Below are positions 28,758-37,957 of a stretch of 64,000 nucleotides of DNA, one piece after another. The stretch is from the NCBI RefSeq assembly GCF_000153325.1, contig NZ_CH724141.1, positions 234,447-298,446 on the forward strand. The letters are read 5' to 3'. Origin of the DNA: Photobacterium sp. SKA34. GTDB lineage: Bacteria > Pseudomonadota > Gammaproteobacteria > Enterobacterales > Vibrionaceae. A program made the position numbers and the translations under genes. The first letter of the stretch is position 1; every line of letters begins with the position of its first letter. The notes under the pieces are model-generated. The model saw only the letters and a list, made by a program, of their open reading frames with translations, was not told where the DNA came from and did no database searches.

Positions 28758-29771
28758 ATGAAGAACCGTTGGATACTAGCCCCTCTTGCTGCTATTTCAG
28801 TACTTTCAGCTACACATGCTTTTGCCGCAGAGGAACTGACGGTATACAGTGCATTTGAAACCGATATGTTAGCGAAATTCAAAAATGGTTTTGAAAAAGC
28901 TAACCCAGATATCGAAATCAAATGGGTACGTGATTCAACAGGGATCATGACTGCAAAATTACTTGCTGAAAAAGACGCACCACGCGCTGATGTTGTTTGG
29001 GGCTTGGCTGGATCTTCAATGGCATTACTTAAAGAAAACGGGATCTTAAAACCGTATTCTCCAAAAGGTTTAGATCAAGTTCGTCCTTCTCTTATTGACC
29101 CGCAAGCAAATAAAGCATGGTTTGGTAACGATGCATTTTTTAACGCGGTTTGTTACAACGAAGTGGTTGGAAAGAAACTCGGTTTAACTAAACCTGAATC
29201 TTGGCAAGATTTACTAAAACCTGAATACAAAGGACATATTGCAATGCCTAACCCGGCTTCTTCGGGGACTGGTTACATGCAGGTTTCAGCATGGCTACAA
29301 ACAATGGGTGATAAAGCTGGTTGGGAGTACATGGCAAACCTTGATAAAAATATCGATCATTACACTCACTCTGGCTCTAAGCCATGTGTTCAAGCGGCAC
29401 AAGGTGAAGTGGCTATCGGTATATCTATGGCAATTCGTGGTGCAACATTAAAATCACAAGGTGCTCCTATCGATGTGATCATGCCTAAAGGTGGTGTTGG
29501 TTGGGAAGCGGAAGCTGTAGGCCTTGTTAATGCTAAATCTGATGCTGCAAAACGCTTAGTCGATTGGTCGATTTCAGCGGATGCAAACAAATTATACAAC
29601 GAGTTCTATCCGGTCGTAGGTCGTAAAGCAGAGTCTAAACCTGTACCAAACTATCCTGATGTTGAAAAAGCGATGGTTAAAATGGACTTCTCAAAAATGG
29701 CATCATCTCGAAAAGATGTACTAAGAACATGGTCTGAAAAGTTTGATTCGAAATCTGAGCCAAAATCTTAA
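28758..29771 (+). CDS. phnS: 2-aminoethylphosphonate ABC transporter, periplasmic binding protein (PhnS2 type)
   Basis: Periplasmic solute-binding protein, 337 residues, of the iron/AEP extracellular binding group. The signal peptide is MKNRWILAPLAAISVLSATHAFA, cleaved before EELTVYSAFETD. LAEKDAPRADVVWGLAGSSM, NPASSGTGYMQVSAWLQ and PKGGVGWEAEAVGLVNA are typical of the AEP-specific family. It is transcribed alone: a strong terminator follows and the cognate phnT-phnU lie 5 kb away beyond the dms operon. An operator of the phn type precedes it. GGAGA is the ribosome-binding site. Confidence 0.9.
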   Translation: MKNRWILAPLAAISVLSATHAFAAEELTVYSAFETDMLAKFKNGFEKANPDIEIKWVRDSTGIMTAKLLAEKDAPRADVVWGLAGSSMALLKENGILKPYSPKGLDQVRPSLIDPQANKAWFGNDAFFNAVCYNEVVGKKLGLTKPESWQDLLKPEYKGHIAMPNPASSGTGYMQVSAWLQTMGDKAGWEYMANLDKNIDHYTHSGSKPCVQAAQGEVAIGISMAIRGATLKSQGAPIDVIMPKGGVGWEAEAVGLVNAKSDAAKRLVDWSISADANKLYNEFYPVVGRKAESKPVPNYPDVEKAMVKMDFSKMASSRKDVLRTWSEKFDSKSEPKS

Positions 29772-29784
29772 TTAATCTAAGTTT

Positions 29785-29817
29785 AAAAAGCCGAACCTAT
29801 CATAGGCTCGGCTTTTT
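29785..29817 (+). terminator. Rho-independent terminator after phnS
   Basis: AAAAAGCCGA and TCGGCTTTTT pair, with an inner CCTAT/ATAGG stem, to give a long hairpin right after phnS. A and T tails make it usable by the convergent ferredoxin gene as well. Confidence 0.88.
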
Positions 29818-29837
29818 AAGCGAATAACGCATTAATT

Positions 29838-30098
29838 TTAACTAATAGAGATTGAAGAAATATAGCAACTAATTATGCATTCTTTACAAAGCGTGCATTT
29901 TTCATGATCAACGACAGGCTTACTCTCAGCTAACCAAGTAATCGCTTGCTGCTGACAAGTGTCACTGCAACTTTCACAATATCCATAAATATTATCGCAA
30001 GTATTACTTATCACGATTTTTTCTTGAATCAGCTGAGGTTGTGTTCTGGCAAATCGGGTAAATAACTCTCGGCGACTATATTGCTTAGCTTCACGCAT
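29838..30098 (-). CDS. Small 4Fe-4S ferredoxin of the DMSO reductase locus (NapF-like)
   Basis: An 86-residue iron-sulfur protein with two cysteine clusters: CDNIYGYCESCSDTC and CTLCKECIISC, the second with CxxCxxCxxxC spacing. The N-terminal SRRELFTRFA is like NapF proteins. The ATG at 30098 overlaps the end of the TorD-type gene by 8 bases, so it is coupled to it; the longer frame beginning at 30155 runs inside that gene. Its position next to dmsABC suggests electron transfer or cluster insertion for DMSO reductase, as inference. Confidence 0.75.
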   Translation of the reverse strand: MREAKQYSRRELFTRFARTQPQLIQEKIVISNTCDNIYGYCESCSDTCQQQAITWLAESKPVVDHEKCTLCKECIISCYISSISIS

Positions 30099-30693
30099 TA
30101 AAATAAATCTTGCAAGGAATTGCTTCAGCATCAAATTCTTCAGCAAGCACCTCAAGAAACTCTTGCCCTAATAATGCTAACTGATGGTAAGCGCCTTCTG
30201 GTGCCGCTTGTTCTAATAACGTTAAATAATGACTTGCCCATGGCAATATATGAACAGAGAGCAACTCTTTAACAGCTTCAAACTCTTTTGCATCTATCAA
30301 GCTTGAAACAACCATCAACATCAATCCAAATTGATCTTCTGGTTCATTATGACAAGCTTCAAATTCAATGTCATATTGCTTTAAAAAAGCACGAAAAGAT
30401 AAAGTCGATTCACCAAACACAACAGACTCTCGATCTAAATAAACCGAGCCCCAAGGCGGTGCTTTCATTTCACCGACTCCGGTGAAGAGCTCATCGTGCC
30501 AAACAGCTAACACATCTGAATCAGTGTTTAAAAAGGCATTAGTTGTGACATCAAATTGTGTATACCCCGTATTTTCTAATGTAAGTACGGTTTTTACACC
30601 AGAAACGTCATATTGGCTTGGATGGTAATAAAATAACCCTCCAATAACACGACTAAATACTTTTATATTATTCAGATCAGCACTGCTATACAT
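30091..30693 (-). CDS. TorD/DmsD-family molybdoenzyme chaperone
   Basis: A 200-residue all-helical chaperone of the TorD family, which binds the twin-arginine signal of a molybdenum enzyme and prevents export before cofactor insertion. EPEDQFGLMLMVVSSLI carries the family E-P-x-D-(Q/H) motif. APPWGSVYLDRESVVFGES and HILPWASHYLTLL are typical. It is divergent from dmsA by about 140 bases, so the client is very probably DmsA. It is followed by the overlapping ferredoxin gene. Confidence 0.85.
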   Translation of the reverse strand: MYSSADLNNIKVFSRVIGGLFYYHPSQYDVSGVKTVLTLENTGYTQFDVTTNAFLNTDSDVLAVWHDELFTGVGEMKAPPWGSVYLDRESVVFGESTLSFRAFLKQYDIEFEACHNEPEDQFGLMLMVVSSLIDAKEFEAVKELLSVHILPWASHYLTLLEQAAPEGAYHQLALLGQEFLEVLAEEFDAEAIPCKIYFNA

Positions 30694-30757
30694 TACAACT
30701 CACAATTTGTTAATTCTACCGTCAGCATAACAATACTTTGTAATCATTTTATATATA

Positions 30758-30771
30758 TTGACTCAAAACAA
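30758..30771. promoter_or_regulatory. Possible FNR site in the dms divergent promoter
   Basis: TTGACTCAAAACAA matches the FNR consensus TTGAT-N4-ATCAA at eight of ten positions and lies 63 bases before the preferred dmsA start. Anaerobic induction of dms genes by FNR is established in enterics; use of this site is inference. Confidence 0.4.
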
Positions 30772-30833
30772 TAAACGATCATTTCAAATAGGCATAATTG
30801 CGCTTCAAATAAGCAATGTCCCAAGGAAAAATC

Positions 30834-33278
30834 GTGTCTAACTTAAAAAAGTCATTGAGCATTACTCGACGTAATGTATTGAAAAGTGGCTCTTTATTAG
30901 CTGCGAGTGTTGGCGGAATGTCCCTACCATTCACCAGCGTAAAAGCACTAGCAAAAGAAACACCTACTCAGCCTAATGAAAAAATAATCTGGTCATCTTG
31001 TACTGTAAACTGTGGTTCTCGATGCCCCTTACGAATGCATGTTGTTGATGGTGAAATAAAATATGTTGAAACAGATAATACTGGCGACGACATTTTCAAC
31101 CATTCACATCAAGTCAGAGCTTGTTTACGTGGACGTTCAATGCGCCAACGCGTGTATAATCCCGACCGCTTAAAATATCCATTAAAACGTATTGGTAAAC
31201 GCGGTGAAGGTAAGTTCCAACGTATTAGCTGGGATGAAGCTTTTGATATTATTGGTAATAGTCTTAAACATACCATTAACGAGTATGGAAATGACGCTGT
31301 TTACCTAAATTACGGTACAGGTACCCTTGGTGGCACTGTTACTAAAAGTTGGGATCCTTCAAGTACGTTAATTGCTCGAATGATGAACCTATGTGGTGGT
31401 TACCTTAACCATTACGGTGATTATTCTGCCGCAAATATTGAACGTATGAGTGAATTCTTCTACGGCTCATTTGTTGATAACAACAGTATTGATGACGTTC
31501 AAAATGCCGACTTATGTATCATGTTTGGTAATAATCCAGCTGAAACACGTATGTCTGGTGGTGGTCAGGTTCATAGTTTCGTTGATGGACAAAAGATCAA
31601 TCATACTCGCACTATTTGTATTGACCCTCGTTACACAGACACCGCAGGTGGTCGAGAAGATCAATGGATTCCGATTAAACATGGAACTGATACAGCATTG
31701 TGCGCTGCCATTGCTCATGTATTGATCACCGAAAACAAAGTCGACCAAGATTTCCTTGATAAATATTGTGTTGGTTATGATGCGAAAACCCTTCCAGCAT
31801 CAGCACCTAAAAATGGTAGCTATAAAGATTATATCCTGGGTAATGGCAACGATAATACAGCTAAAACACCAGAGTGGGCTGCTCCTATTACAGGTATTCC
31901 AAGCGATATAATCATTAAATTAGCCCGTGAAATTGGCAATTCTAATCGTATTTATATTACTCAAGGTTGGGGTTTACAACGCTCTGCTAATGGTGAGCAA
32001 GCATGTAAAGCGATCATGATGTTATCTCTACTTAGGGGGCAAGTAGGCCTTCAAGGTGGTGGTACCGGTGCTCGTGAAGGAAACCATAGTTATCCTTTTG
32101 TTCGTTTTCCTAAAGTAGAGAACCCAATCAAAACAGCCATTCCAATGTTCCTTTGGACGGACGCTATTTTCCGTGCTGATGAAATGACAGATAAAACGGA
32201 TGGGCTTTTAGGTGCTGAAAAGCTTAATAATCCAATTAAGTTTATTTGGAATTATGCGGGTAACTGTTTAATCAACCAGCATTCTGATATCAATCGTACC
32301 CATGACATCCTACAAGATGAAAAAGCGTGCGAGATGATTGTTGTTATCGATAATCACATGACATCATCTGCAAAATATGCCGATATTGTGCTGCCTGATT
32401 GTACAACCTCTGAACAATCTGACTTCTGTATGGATGGTGCAGCCGCATCAATGCCATACTTTATTTTCGCCAGCCAAGCGATTAAACCACGCTTTGAATG
32501 TAAACCTATTTACGACATCATGACGGGTGTAGCGAAGCGTATGGGTGTTGAAAAAGCCTTTACTGAAGGTCGTACGCAAGAAGAATGGTTACAATGGATG
32601 TATGCCGAAACCGTTAAACAAAACAACGATCCGCATCTTCCAGATTACGACACAATGCGTAAGCAAGGGATCTACAAAAAACAATTTGAACGTCCACATG
32701 TTCCTTATGAAGATTTCCGAGCAAACCCTGAAGCGAATCCATTGCCGACACCGTCAGGTAAAATTGAAATATATTCAGAGCAATTAGCGACCATTGCTAA
32801 AGAATGGGAATTAGACAGTGATGAGCATATTACGCCTATCCCTGAATACCATTCCACCTTTAATGGTTGGGATTCAAAAGATCGTAAAGAATACCCACTG
32901 CAACTTACTGGCTTCCACTATAAAGCTCGTGCCCACTCCACTTATGGCAACGTTGCTTTGTTAAAAGCAGCAGCACCACAAGAGCTATGGATGAACCCTA
33001 TTGATGCACAAGTTCGCGGCATTAAAAATGGTGATCTTGTCAATGTGAGAAGCAAACAAGGTGAATTGAATGTTCGTGTGAAAGTAACACCGCGTATTAT
33101 GCCGCATGTTACAGCACTAGGCGAAGGTGCTTGGTACTCTCCGAACAGTAAAGGTGTGGATCAAGCTGGTTCAATTAACGTATTGACCACCAGCCGACCT
33201 AGCCCACTGGCAAAGTCGAATCCATCTCATACCAACCTTGTTGAAGTTAAACTAGTGAAAAGCATGGGAGCTTCATAA
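30834..33278 (+). CDS. dmsA: DMSO reductase catalytic subunit DmsA
   Basis: Periplasm-facing molybdopterin oxidoreductase that reduces dimethyl sulfoxide in anaerobic respiration, about 814 residues. The twin-arginine signal SITRRNVLKSGSLLAASVGG is at residues about 9-28, ending near VKALA. The N-terminal cysteines CTVNCGSRCPL with ACLRGRS bind a 4Fe-4S cluster. GTGTLGGTVTKSWDPSS, MFGNNPAETRMSGGG and IVLPDCTTSEQSDF follow the family. The GTG at 30834 has AAGGA seven bases before it and is a better start than the ATG at 30816, which has no ribosome-binding site. First gene of dmsABC. Confidence 0.93.
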   Translation: MSNLKKSLSITRRNVLKSGSLLAASVGGMSLPFTSVKALAKETPTQPNEKIIWSSCTVNCGSRCPLRMHVVDGEIKYVETDNTGDDIFNHSHQVRACLRGRSMRQRVYNPDRLKYPLKRIGKRGEGKFQRISWDEAFDIIGNSLKHTINEYGNDAVYLNYGTGTLGGTVTKSWDPSSTLIARMMNLCGGYLNHYGDYSAANIERMSEFFYGSFVDNNSIDDVQNADLCIMFGNNPAETRMSGGGQVHSFVDGQKINHTRTICIDPRYTDTAGGREDQWIPIKHGTDTALCAAIAHVLITENKVDQDFLDKYCVGYDAKTLPASAPKNGSYKDYILGNGNDNTAKTPEWAAPITGIPSDIIIKLAREIGNSNRIYITQGWGLQRSANGEQACKAIMMLSLLRGQVGLQGGGTGAREGNHSYPFVRFPKVENPIKTAIPMFLWTDAIFRADEMTDKTDGLLGAEKLNNPIKFIWNYAGNCLINQHSDINRTHDILQDEKACEMIVVIDNHMTSSAKYADIVLPDCTTSEQSDFCMDGAAASMPYFIFASQAIKPRFECKPIYDIMTGVAKRMGVEKAFTEGRTQEEWLQWMYAETVKQNNDPHLPDYDTMRKQGIYKKQFERPHVPYEDFRANPEANPLPTPSGKIEIYSEQLATIAKEWELDSDEHITPIPEYHSTFNGWDSKDRKEYPLQLTGFHYKARAHSTYGNVALLKAAAPQELWMNPIDAQVRGIKNGDLVNVRSKQGELNVRVKVTPRIMPHVTALGEGAWYSPNSKGVDQAGSINVLTTSRPSPLAKSNPSHTNLVEVKLVKSMGAS

Positions 33279-33910
33279 TGACACCTAAGAAACAATATGG
33301 CTTTTACATCGATTCCAGTAAGTGTACTGGTTGTAAAACCTGTCAGCTTTCATGTAAAGATAATAAAGATCTAGGTATAGACCGTAACTTCCGCCGTATT
33401 TATGAATATGTTGGTGGTAACTGGAGTGAAAATAACGGCGTTTTTCGCCAAGATGTTTTCTCTTACTATCTTTCAATTTCATGTAATCACTGTTCTGATC
33501 CTGCATGTACAAAAGTTTGCCCATCCGGTGCAATGCATAAGCGTGAAGAAGATGGTCTAGTTGTTGTTAACGAAGATGTCTGCATTGGTTGTAAATACTG
33601 TCATATGGCTTGTCCATACGGTGCACCACAATACAGTGAAGAAAAAGGTCACATGACGAAGTGTGACGGCTGTTTTGAACGTGTTGCTGAAGGGCTAATG
33701 CCTATTTGTGTTGATAGTTGTCCACTGCGTGCCATCGAATTTGGTGAGATTAGTGAACTGCGTAAAAAATATGGTAGTAACGCAAATTGTGCACCGTTAC
33801 CAGATTCAAGCATTACGCACCCGAATTTGATCATTAAGTTAAATCCTAATGGTAAACCTGTTGGTGATACTAGCGGATTTTTACAAAACCCTAGAGAGGT
33901 TAAATCATGA
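33278..33910 (+). CDS. dmsB: DMSO reductase iron-sulfur subunit DmsB
   Basis: Electron-transfer subunit with four 4Fe-4S clusters, 210 residues, linking DmsC to DmsA. Cysteine groups: CTGCKTCQLSC, CNHCSDPACTKVCPSGAM, CIGCKYCHMACPYGAPQY and CDGCFERVAEGLMPICVDSC. It lacks its own signal peptide, as in the family, and would be exported as a complex with DmsA. The ATG overlaps the dmsA TAA by one base and its TGA overlaps dmsC as ATGA, so the operon is tightly coupled. Confidence 0.95.
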   Translation: MTPKKQYGFYIDSSKCTGCKTCQLSCKDNKDLGIDRNFRRIYEYVGGNWSENNGVFRQDVFSYYLSISCNHCSDPACTKVCPSGAMHKREEDGLVVVNEDVCIGCKYCHMACPYGAPQYSEEKGHMTKCDGCFERVAEGLMPICVDSCPLRAIEFGEISELRKKYGSNANCAPLPDSSITHPNLIIKLNPNGKPVGDTSGFLQNPREVKS

Positions 33911-34752
33911 TTTATCCTGAATTACCCTTAGTCATCTTTACCGTTCTAGCACAGACAGCTGTTGGTAGTTATATCATCATGGCTTCACGTCTATCTGCGA
34001 TGGGAGCAACATTTAAACAACGTCGCCCTCTTGTTCTGAGCATGTTTATCTTATGGGCATTTATGGCCGTTGGTTTTGCAGCTTCAACGATGCACTTGGG
34101 CAGCCCATTACGTGCATTCAATGCATTAAACCGTGTTGGACATTCAGGTCTTTCAAATGAGATTTTAACGGGAAGTCTATTTTTTGCTCTTGGTGGAATT
34201 TACTGGCTTGCCGATCTGTTTAAAGTCGCCAATGAGTCTATTTTAAAGCTTGCTCGTATTATTGTTTCAATTGCTGGTATTGACTTTATGGCAGCAATGG
34301 TGAAAGTTTATTTGATAAATACAGTGCCAGTTTGGAACAGTAGTTTTACTTATGTTGAATTTATTGGCACCGTATTAATGTCAGGAATACTATTAGCATA
34401 TGTATTACTTAACTTCACAAACTCATCAAGCCGTGAGCTAAATGTAAAATTGGCCATCTTAGGCGTAATCATAATCGCTCTACACCTCATTGTTACAGCG
34501 TGGCAATTAGTTGATATAGCTGAAATAACGACATCAATTCAAACAGGTGCTAGCCATTTAGCAAATTATTCAGGCTCAATAATTACGCGTTTAACTTTAT
34601 TGGTTATTGCGGCTGGATTATGGCTAACATCAGCCTTTAAAGCTTCACTTACAACCAAACTCGGTGTACTCGCATTTATCGTTATGTTTATTGCTGAGTT
34701 AATTGGCCGTGGTGTTTTTTACGGATTACATTTTACCGTCGGTCTTGTGTGA
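33907..34752 (+). CDS. dmsC: DMSO reductase membrane anchor DmsC
   Basis: Inner-membrane quinol-oxidising anchor, 281 residues, with about eight TM helices. ELPLVIFTVLAQTAVGSYI at the N-terminus, STMHLGSPLRAFNALNRVGHSGLSNEIL (conserved His region) and the C-terminal GRGVFYGLHFTVGLV match the DmsC family. It overlaps dmsB by ATGA and ends the operon before a strong hairpin. The dms operon splits the phn genes, yet no phn-type operator precedes dmsA. Confidence 0.93.
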   Translation: MIYPELPLVIFTVLAQTAVGSYIIMASRLSAMGATFKQRRPLVLSMFILWAFMAVGFAASTMHLGSPLRAFNALNRVGHSGLSNEILTGSLFFALGGIYWLADLFKVANESILKLARIIVSIAGIDFMAAMVKVYLINTVPVWNSSFTYVEFIGTVLMSGILLAYVLLNFTNSSSRELNVKLAILGVIIIALHLIVTAWQLVDIAEITTSIQTGASHLANYSGSIITRLTLLVIAAGLWLTSAFKASLTTKLGVLAFIVMFIAELIGRGVFYGLHFTVGLV

Positions 34753-34780
34753 TTCGTTGAATAAAACTCGATAATATTAA

Positions 34781-34836
34781 AGGGTGTTGATAGATTAAAT
34801 AGGTATCTATTTGTAATCTGTCAGCATCCTTTTTTA
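34781..34836 (+). terminator. Rho-independent terminator after dmsC
   Basis: AGGGTGTTGATAGATTA pairs with TAATCTGTCAGCATCCT (two mismatches), followed by TTTTTATATTTTTT. It isolates dmsABC from phnT. Confidence 0.82.
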
Positions 34837-34942
34837 TATTTTTTGCAATAACATACTGACCTTTCCCTTATATTTCGTAAATATAAACTGTCTTATTTGC
34901 GTAAAACTTACGTCATTGAAGTGTAACTCTTGAAGACTAAAT

Positions 34943-34956
34943 TTGGTATATACCAA
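34943..34956. promoter_or_regulatory. Phn-regulon operator 5 (phnT-phnU)
   Basis: TTGGTATATACCAA, a perfect palindrome 19 bases before the phnT start and identical to operator 2. It probably overlaps the promoter. Confidence 0.8.
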
Positions 34957-34974
34957 TTAGAATGAGTTATCACC

Positions 34975-36048
34975 ATGAGTACATATCTCCAAATTGACAA
35001 GCTTTGTAAGCATTTTGGCCAATTCACTGCCTTAAAGAATATCTCCCTCACTATCAATAAGGGGGAATTTATTTGTTTTCTAGGTCCCTCTGGTTGCGGT
35101 AAGACAACTTTACTCCGTGCCATTGCTGGCATGGATATCGCGAGCTCAGGTCATATCATTCAAGATGGCAAAGACACGACTTTCCTTGCGCCTGAAAAAC
35201 GTGATTTCGGTATAGTATTTCAATCTTATGCTCTATTCCCAAACCTAACGGTATCAGAAAATATTGCATTAGGCTTACGTAACCAAGGTAAATCTCACCA
35301 AGCAGCAAGTAACATTGTCACATATTGGTTAGAACTTATTGGATTGCCAGATTCTGGAGAAAAGTACCCAAGCCAATTATCGGGTGGTCAACAACAACGT
35401 ATTGCACTGGCTCGCGCACTCGCCTTATCACCGGGGTTACTATTACTCGATGAACCTCTATCCGCATTAGATGCAAAAGTACGAACACACCTTCGTGATG
35501 AAATTTGCCAACTTCAACGTAAACTTGGTATTACCACAATCATGGTGACTCACGATCAAGAAGAAGCTCTATCAATGGCTGACAGAATTGTTGTCATGAA
35601 TCACGGTGTCATTGAGCAAGTTGGTACACCTGAAGAAATCTATCAAAATCCCGCTTCACGCTTTGTCGCAGAGTTCGTTGGTAGCATGAACTTTATTGAT
35701 GCATCTGTTGTGAGTGAAGATAAAATCCGAATTGGTGAAACGTTGTGACCTTCACCGAACGAACACCTTAATCGGGGGCAACGTATTGAATTAGGGCTGC
35801 GCCCAGAAGATATTCATTTCACCGAAAATAATCAACAATCAGCATCCTCGATCCCTGTTCAAGTTGAAGATTTAGAATTTCAAGGTACTTACGTTCGCGC
35901 AAATTGTCGAATGCAAGGCTATAACCCCGCTAAAAATATTAAAGTCGATGTACCAATTAGAGAGCTACGACGTCTTGCCATTAAGGAAGGTCATTTCCTC
36001 TTCGTGAATATCACTCAGCAATATACCCACATTTTTAAAGCTCAGTGA
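34975..36048 (+). pseudogene. phnT: phnT, AEP ABC transporter ATPase, interrupted by an in-frame TGA
   Basis: ATPase of the 2-aminoethylphosphonate importer. Codons 1-257 hold the complete nucleotide-binding domain: Walker [13 protein letters not shown]-loop [10 protein letters not shown], signature [15 protein letters not shown], Walker B LLLLDEP and H-loop [14 protein letters not shown]. Codon 258 is TGA (35746-35748); the same frame then runs 99 codons more to a TGA at 36046-36048 and encodes the expected TOBE domain (ELGLRPEDIHF). One base change, for example CGA to TGA, explains it. The truncated product keeps the motor but loses the TOBE domain that contacts the permease, so uptake may be reduced or lost. 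Read-through cannot be excluded. Confidence 0.88.
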
Positions 36049-36075
36049 TTTAACAATTTTAAAGGATTAATGATT

Positions 36076-37827
36076 ATGGCTTCTCTACTTTCAGCTAAAA
36101 CAATTCCAAATAGTCGTCATCAAATAACATCACTACCACTTAATGTGCGTTTGGCAATTTTAAAAAATGCTTTTACCAAGAACAACGTTATTATCGCGCT
36201 CATACTCATTTTACTTTTGGTAATGATGGGGATTTTTGTTATTGCTCCACTCTTTTCTATGCTTCAAAAGAGTATGCAAAACGACGCTGGACAATTTGTT
36301 GGTTTAGCCAACTTTGTGGAGTATTTTTCATATTCTTCAGTATGGCAATCAATCAGAAACACTCTCTTTATTGGTGTTACTGTAACTTCTCTCGTTGGTC
36401 TATTTGCTTTTTGTTACGCATATGCTTTAACCCGTAGTTGTATGCCACTCAAAGGACTATTTAGTATATTAGGTACAGCCCCAATCCTCGCACCTTCTCT
36501 GTTACCAGCACTCAGCTTAATCTATATATTAGGTAATCAAGGGATTGCTAAAGATCTTCTAATGGGGCACTCAGTTTATGGCCCTATCGGCATAACTATT
36601 GGTTTAACCTTCTGGTGTTTTCCTCATGCTTTGATGATCATCAAAACGTCTCTTCGTACCTCAGATGCAAGACTATACGAAGCAGCAAAAGCTCTTAATA
36701 CTTCGCCATTAAAAACCTTTTTTATCGTTACGCTACCAGGAGCAAAATACGGCGTGATAAGTGCATTGATTGTGGTATTTACACTTGTTGTATGTGATTT
36801 CTCAGTACCTAAAGTTATCGGCGGTAGCTATAACATTCTGGCAACCGATATCTTTAAACAAGTAGTTGGCCAACAAAACTTTGCGATGGGTGCGGTAACC
36901 AGTGTTGCGTTACTGGTTCCAGCGATTCTTGCTTTTACGGCTGATCGTTGGGTACAGAAAAAACAAAAAGGGTTATTTGATTCTCGATCTATCGCTTATG
37001 TACCTCAAGCTAACTTTATCCGAGATGGGTTATGCTTTATTTTTTGTAGCGCTATTTGCTTGGTTATTATAGCGATTATTGGTATGGCGATTTACGGCTC
37101 ACTCGTCACATTTTGGCCTTGGAATACCACCCTTAGCCTTCATAATTACAACTTTTCACAATTTAGTGCATCAGGTTGGGAGCCATATTTTAATTCGATT
37201 AAGTTAGGCGTGTGGGTTGCCGTTTTCGGAACAATAACCATTTTCATTGGTGCATACTGTATAGAAAAAGGGCGCTGCCTAGGCCCGCTTCGTCAATTAC
37301 TACAGATGTTTGCAATTATTCCAATGGCAGTTCCAGGAATGGTACTTGGTTTAGGTTATATTTTCTTTTTCAATAATAGCGCGAATCCGCTAACTATTAT
37401 TTACGGCACACTTACTATTCTGGTCATTAACACTGTAATGCATTATTACACCGTAGGTCATATGACCGCAGTTACTGCATTAAAACAATTACCAGCAGAG
37501 ATCGAAGCTATCTCGGCATCATTAAAACTGCCACAATATAAAGCATTCTTTAAAGTTACTTTACCTGTGTGTGCTCCAGCAATTCTTGATATTTTTGTTT
37601 ATTTGTTCGTGAATGCAATGACAACAACCTCTGCAATTATATTTTTATATTCAACAGATACTATGCCTGCGTCAGTTTCTGTACTGAATATGGATGAAGC
37701 AGGGCAAACAGGACCTGCCGCAGCAATGGCCGTGATGCTATTAATCACAACGGCAATGGTGAAAATAAGTTATATCGGCGTCGGTAAATTACTTGAAAGA
37801 ACAACACAAGCATGGCGAAAACGCTAA
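36076..37827 (+). CDS. phnU: Fused two-domain AEP ABC transporter permease (PhnU2 type)
   Basis: Inner-membrane permease of about 583 residues formed by two fused binding-protein-dependent-transport domains, so one chain replaces the usual PhnU-PhnV pair. First half EAA loop: DARLYEAAKALNTSPLKTFF; second half: LPAEIEAISASLKLPQYKAF. About 12 TM helices are seen. The family is the putative AEP permease of marine gammaproteobacteria. The ATG at 36076 has AAAGGA with suitable spacing; an ATG two codons upstream is too close. It follows phnT by 27 bases in one operon and is itself intact. Confidence 0.9.
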   Translation: MASLLSAKTIPNSRHQITSLPLNVRLAILKNAFTKNNVIIALILILLLVMMGIFVIAPLFSMLQKSMQNDAGQFVGLANFVEYFSYSSVWQSIRNTLFIGVTVTSLVGLFAFCYAYALTRSCMPLKGLFSILGTAPILAPSLLPALSLIYILGNQGIAKDLLMGHSVYGPIGITIGLTFWCFPHALMIIKTSLRTSDARLYEAAKALNTSPLKTFFIVTLPGAKYGVISALIVVFTLVVCDFSVPKVIGGSYNILATDIFKQVVGQQNFAMGAVTSVALLVPAILAFTADRWVQKKQKGLFDSRSIAYVPQANFIRDGLCFIFCSAICLVIIAIIGMAIYGSLVTFWPWNTTLSLHNYNFSQFSASGWEPYFNSIKLGVWVAVFGTITIFIGAYCIEKGRCLGPLRQLLQMFAIIPMAVPGMVLGLGYIFFFNNSANPLTIIYGTLTILVINTVMHYYTVGHMTAVTALKQLPAEIEAISASLKLPQYKAFFKVTLPVCAPAILDIFVYLFVNAMTTTSAIIFLYSTDTMPASVSVLNMDEAGQTGPAAAMAVMLLITTAMVKISYIGVGKLLERTTQAWRKR

Positions 37828-37835
37828 ATAATATA

Positions 37836-37862
37836 AGGGCAAGCGAACGCTTGCCCTCTTGT
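37836..37862 (+). terminator. Rho-independent terminator after phnU
   Basis: AGGGCAAGCG and CGCTTGCCCT form a perfect 10-bp stem with a 2-base AA apex (functionally a 4-6 base loop) followed by CTTGTATATT, ten bases after phnU. Confidence 0.85.
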
Positions 37863-37957
37863 ATATTAATACTTTTATTATTTTATTTTATATTCATATA
37901 ATGCTGTTTAATGGATAGAAAAATTAAATTCGACGCTAGTAAAAAGAGAGTAATTTA

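Noticed and set aside
35746..35748. TGA in phnT as a selenocysteine codon
   Set aside because: ABC ATPases have no known selenocysteine here, no bacterial SECIS-like hairpin is evident directly after the codon, and a simple nonsense mutation explains it.
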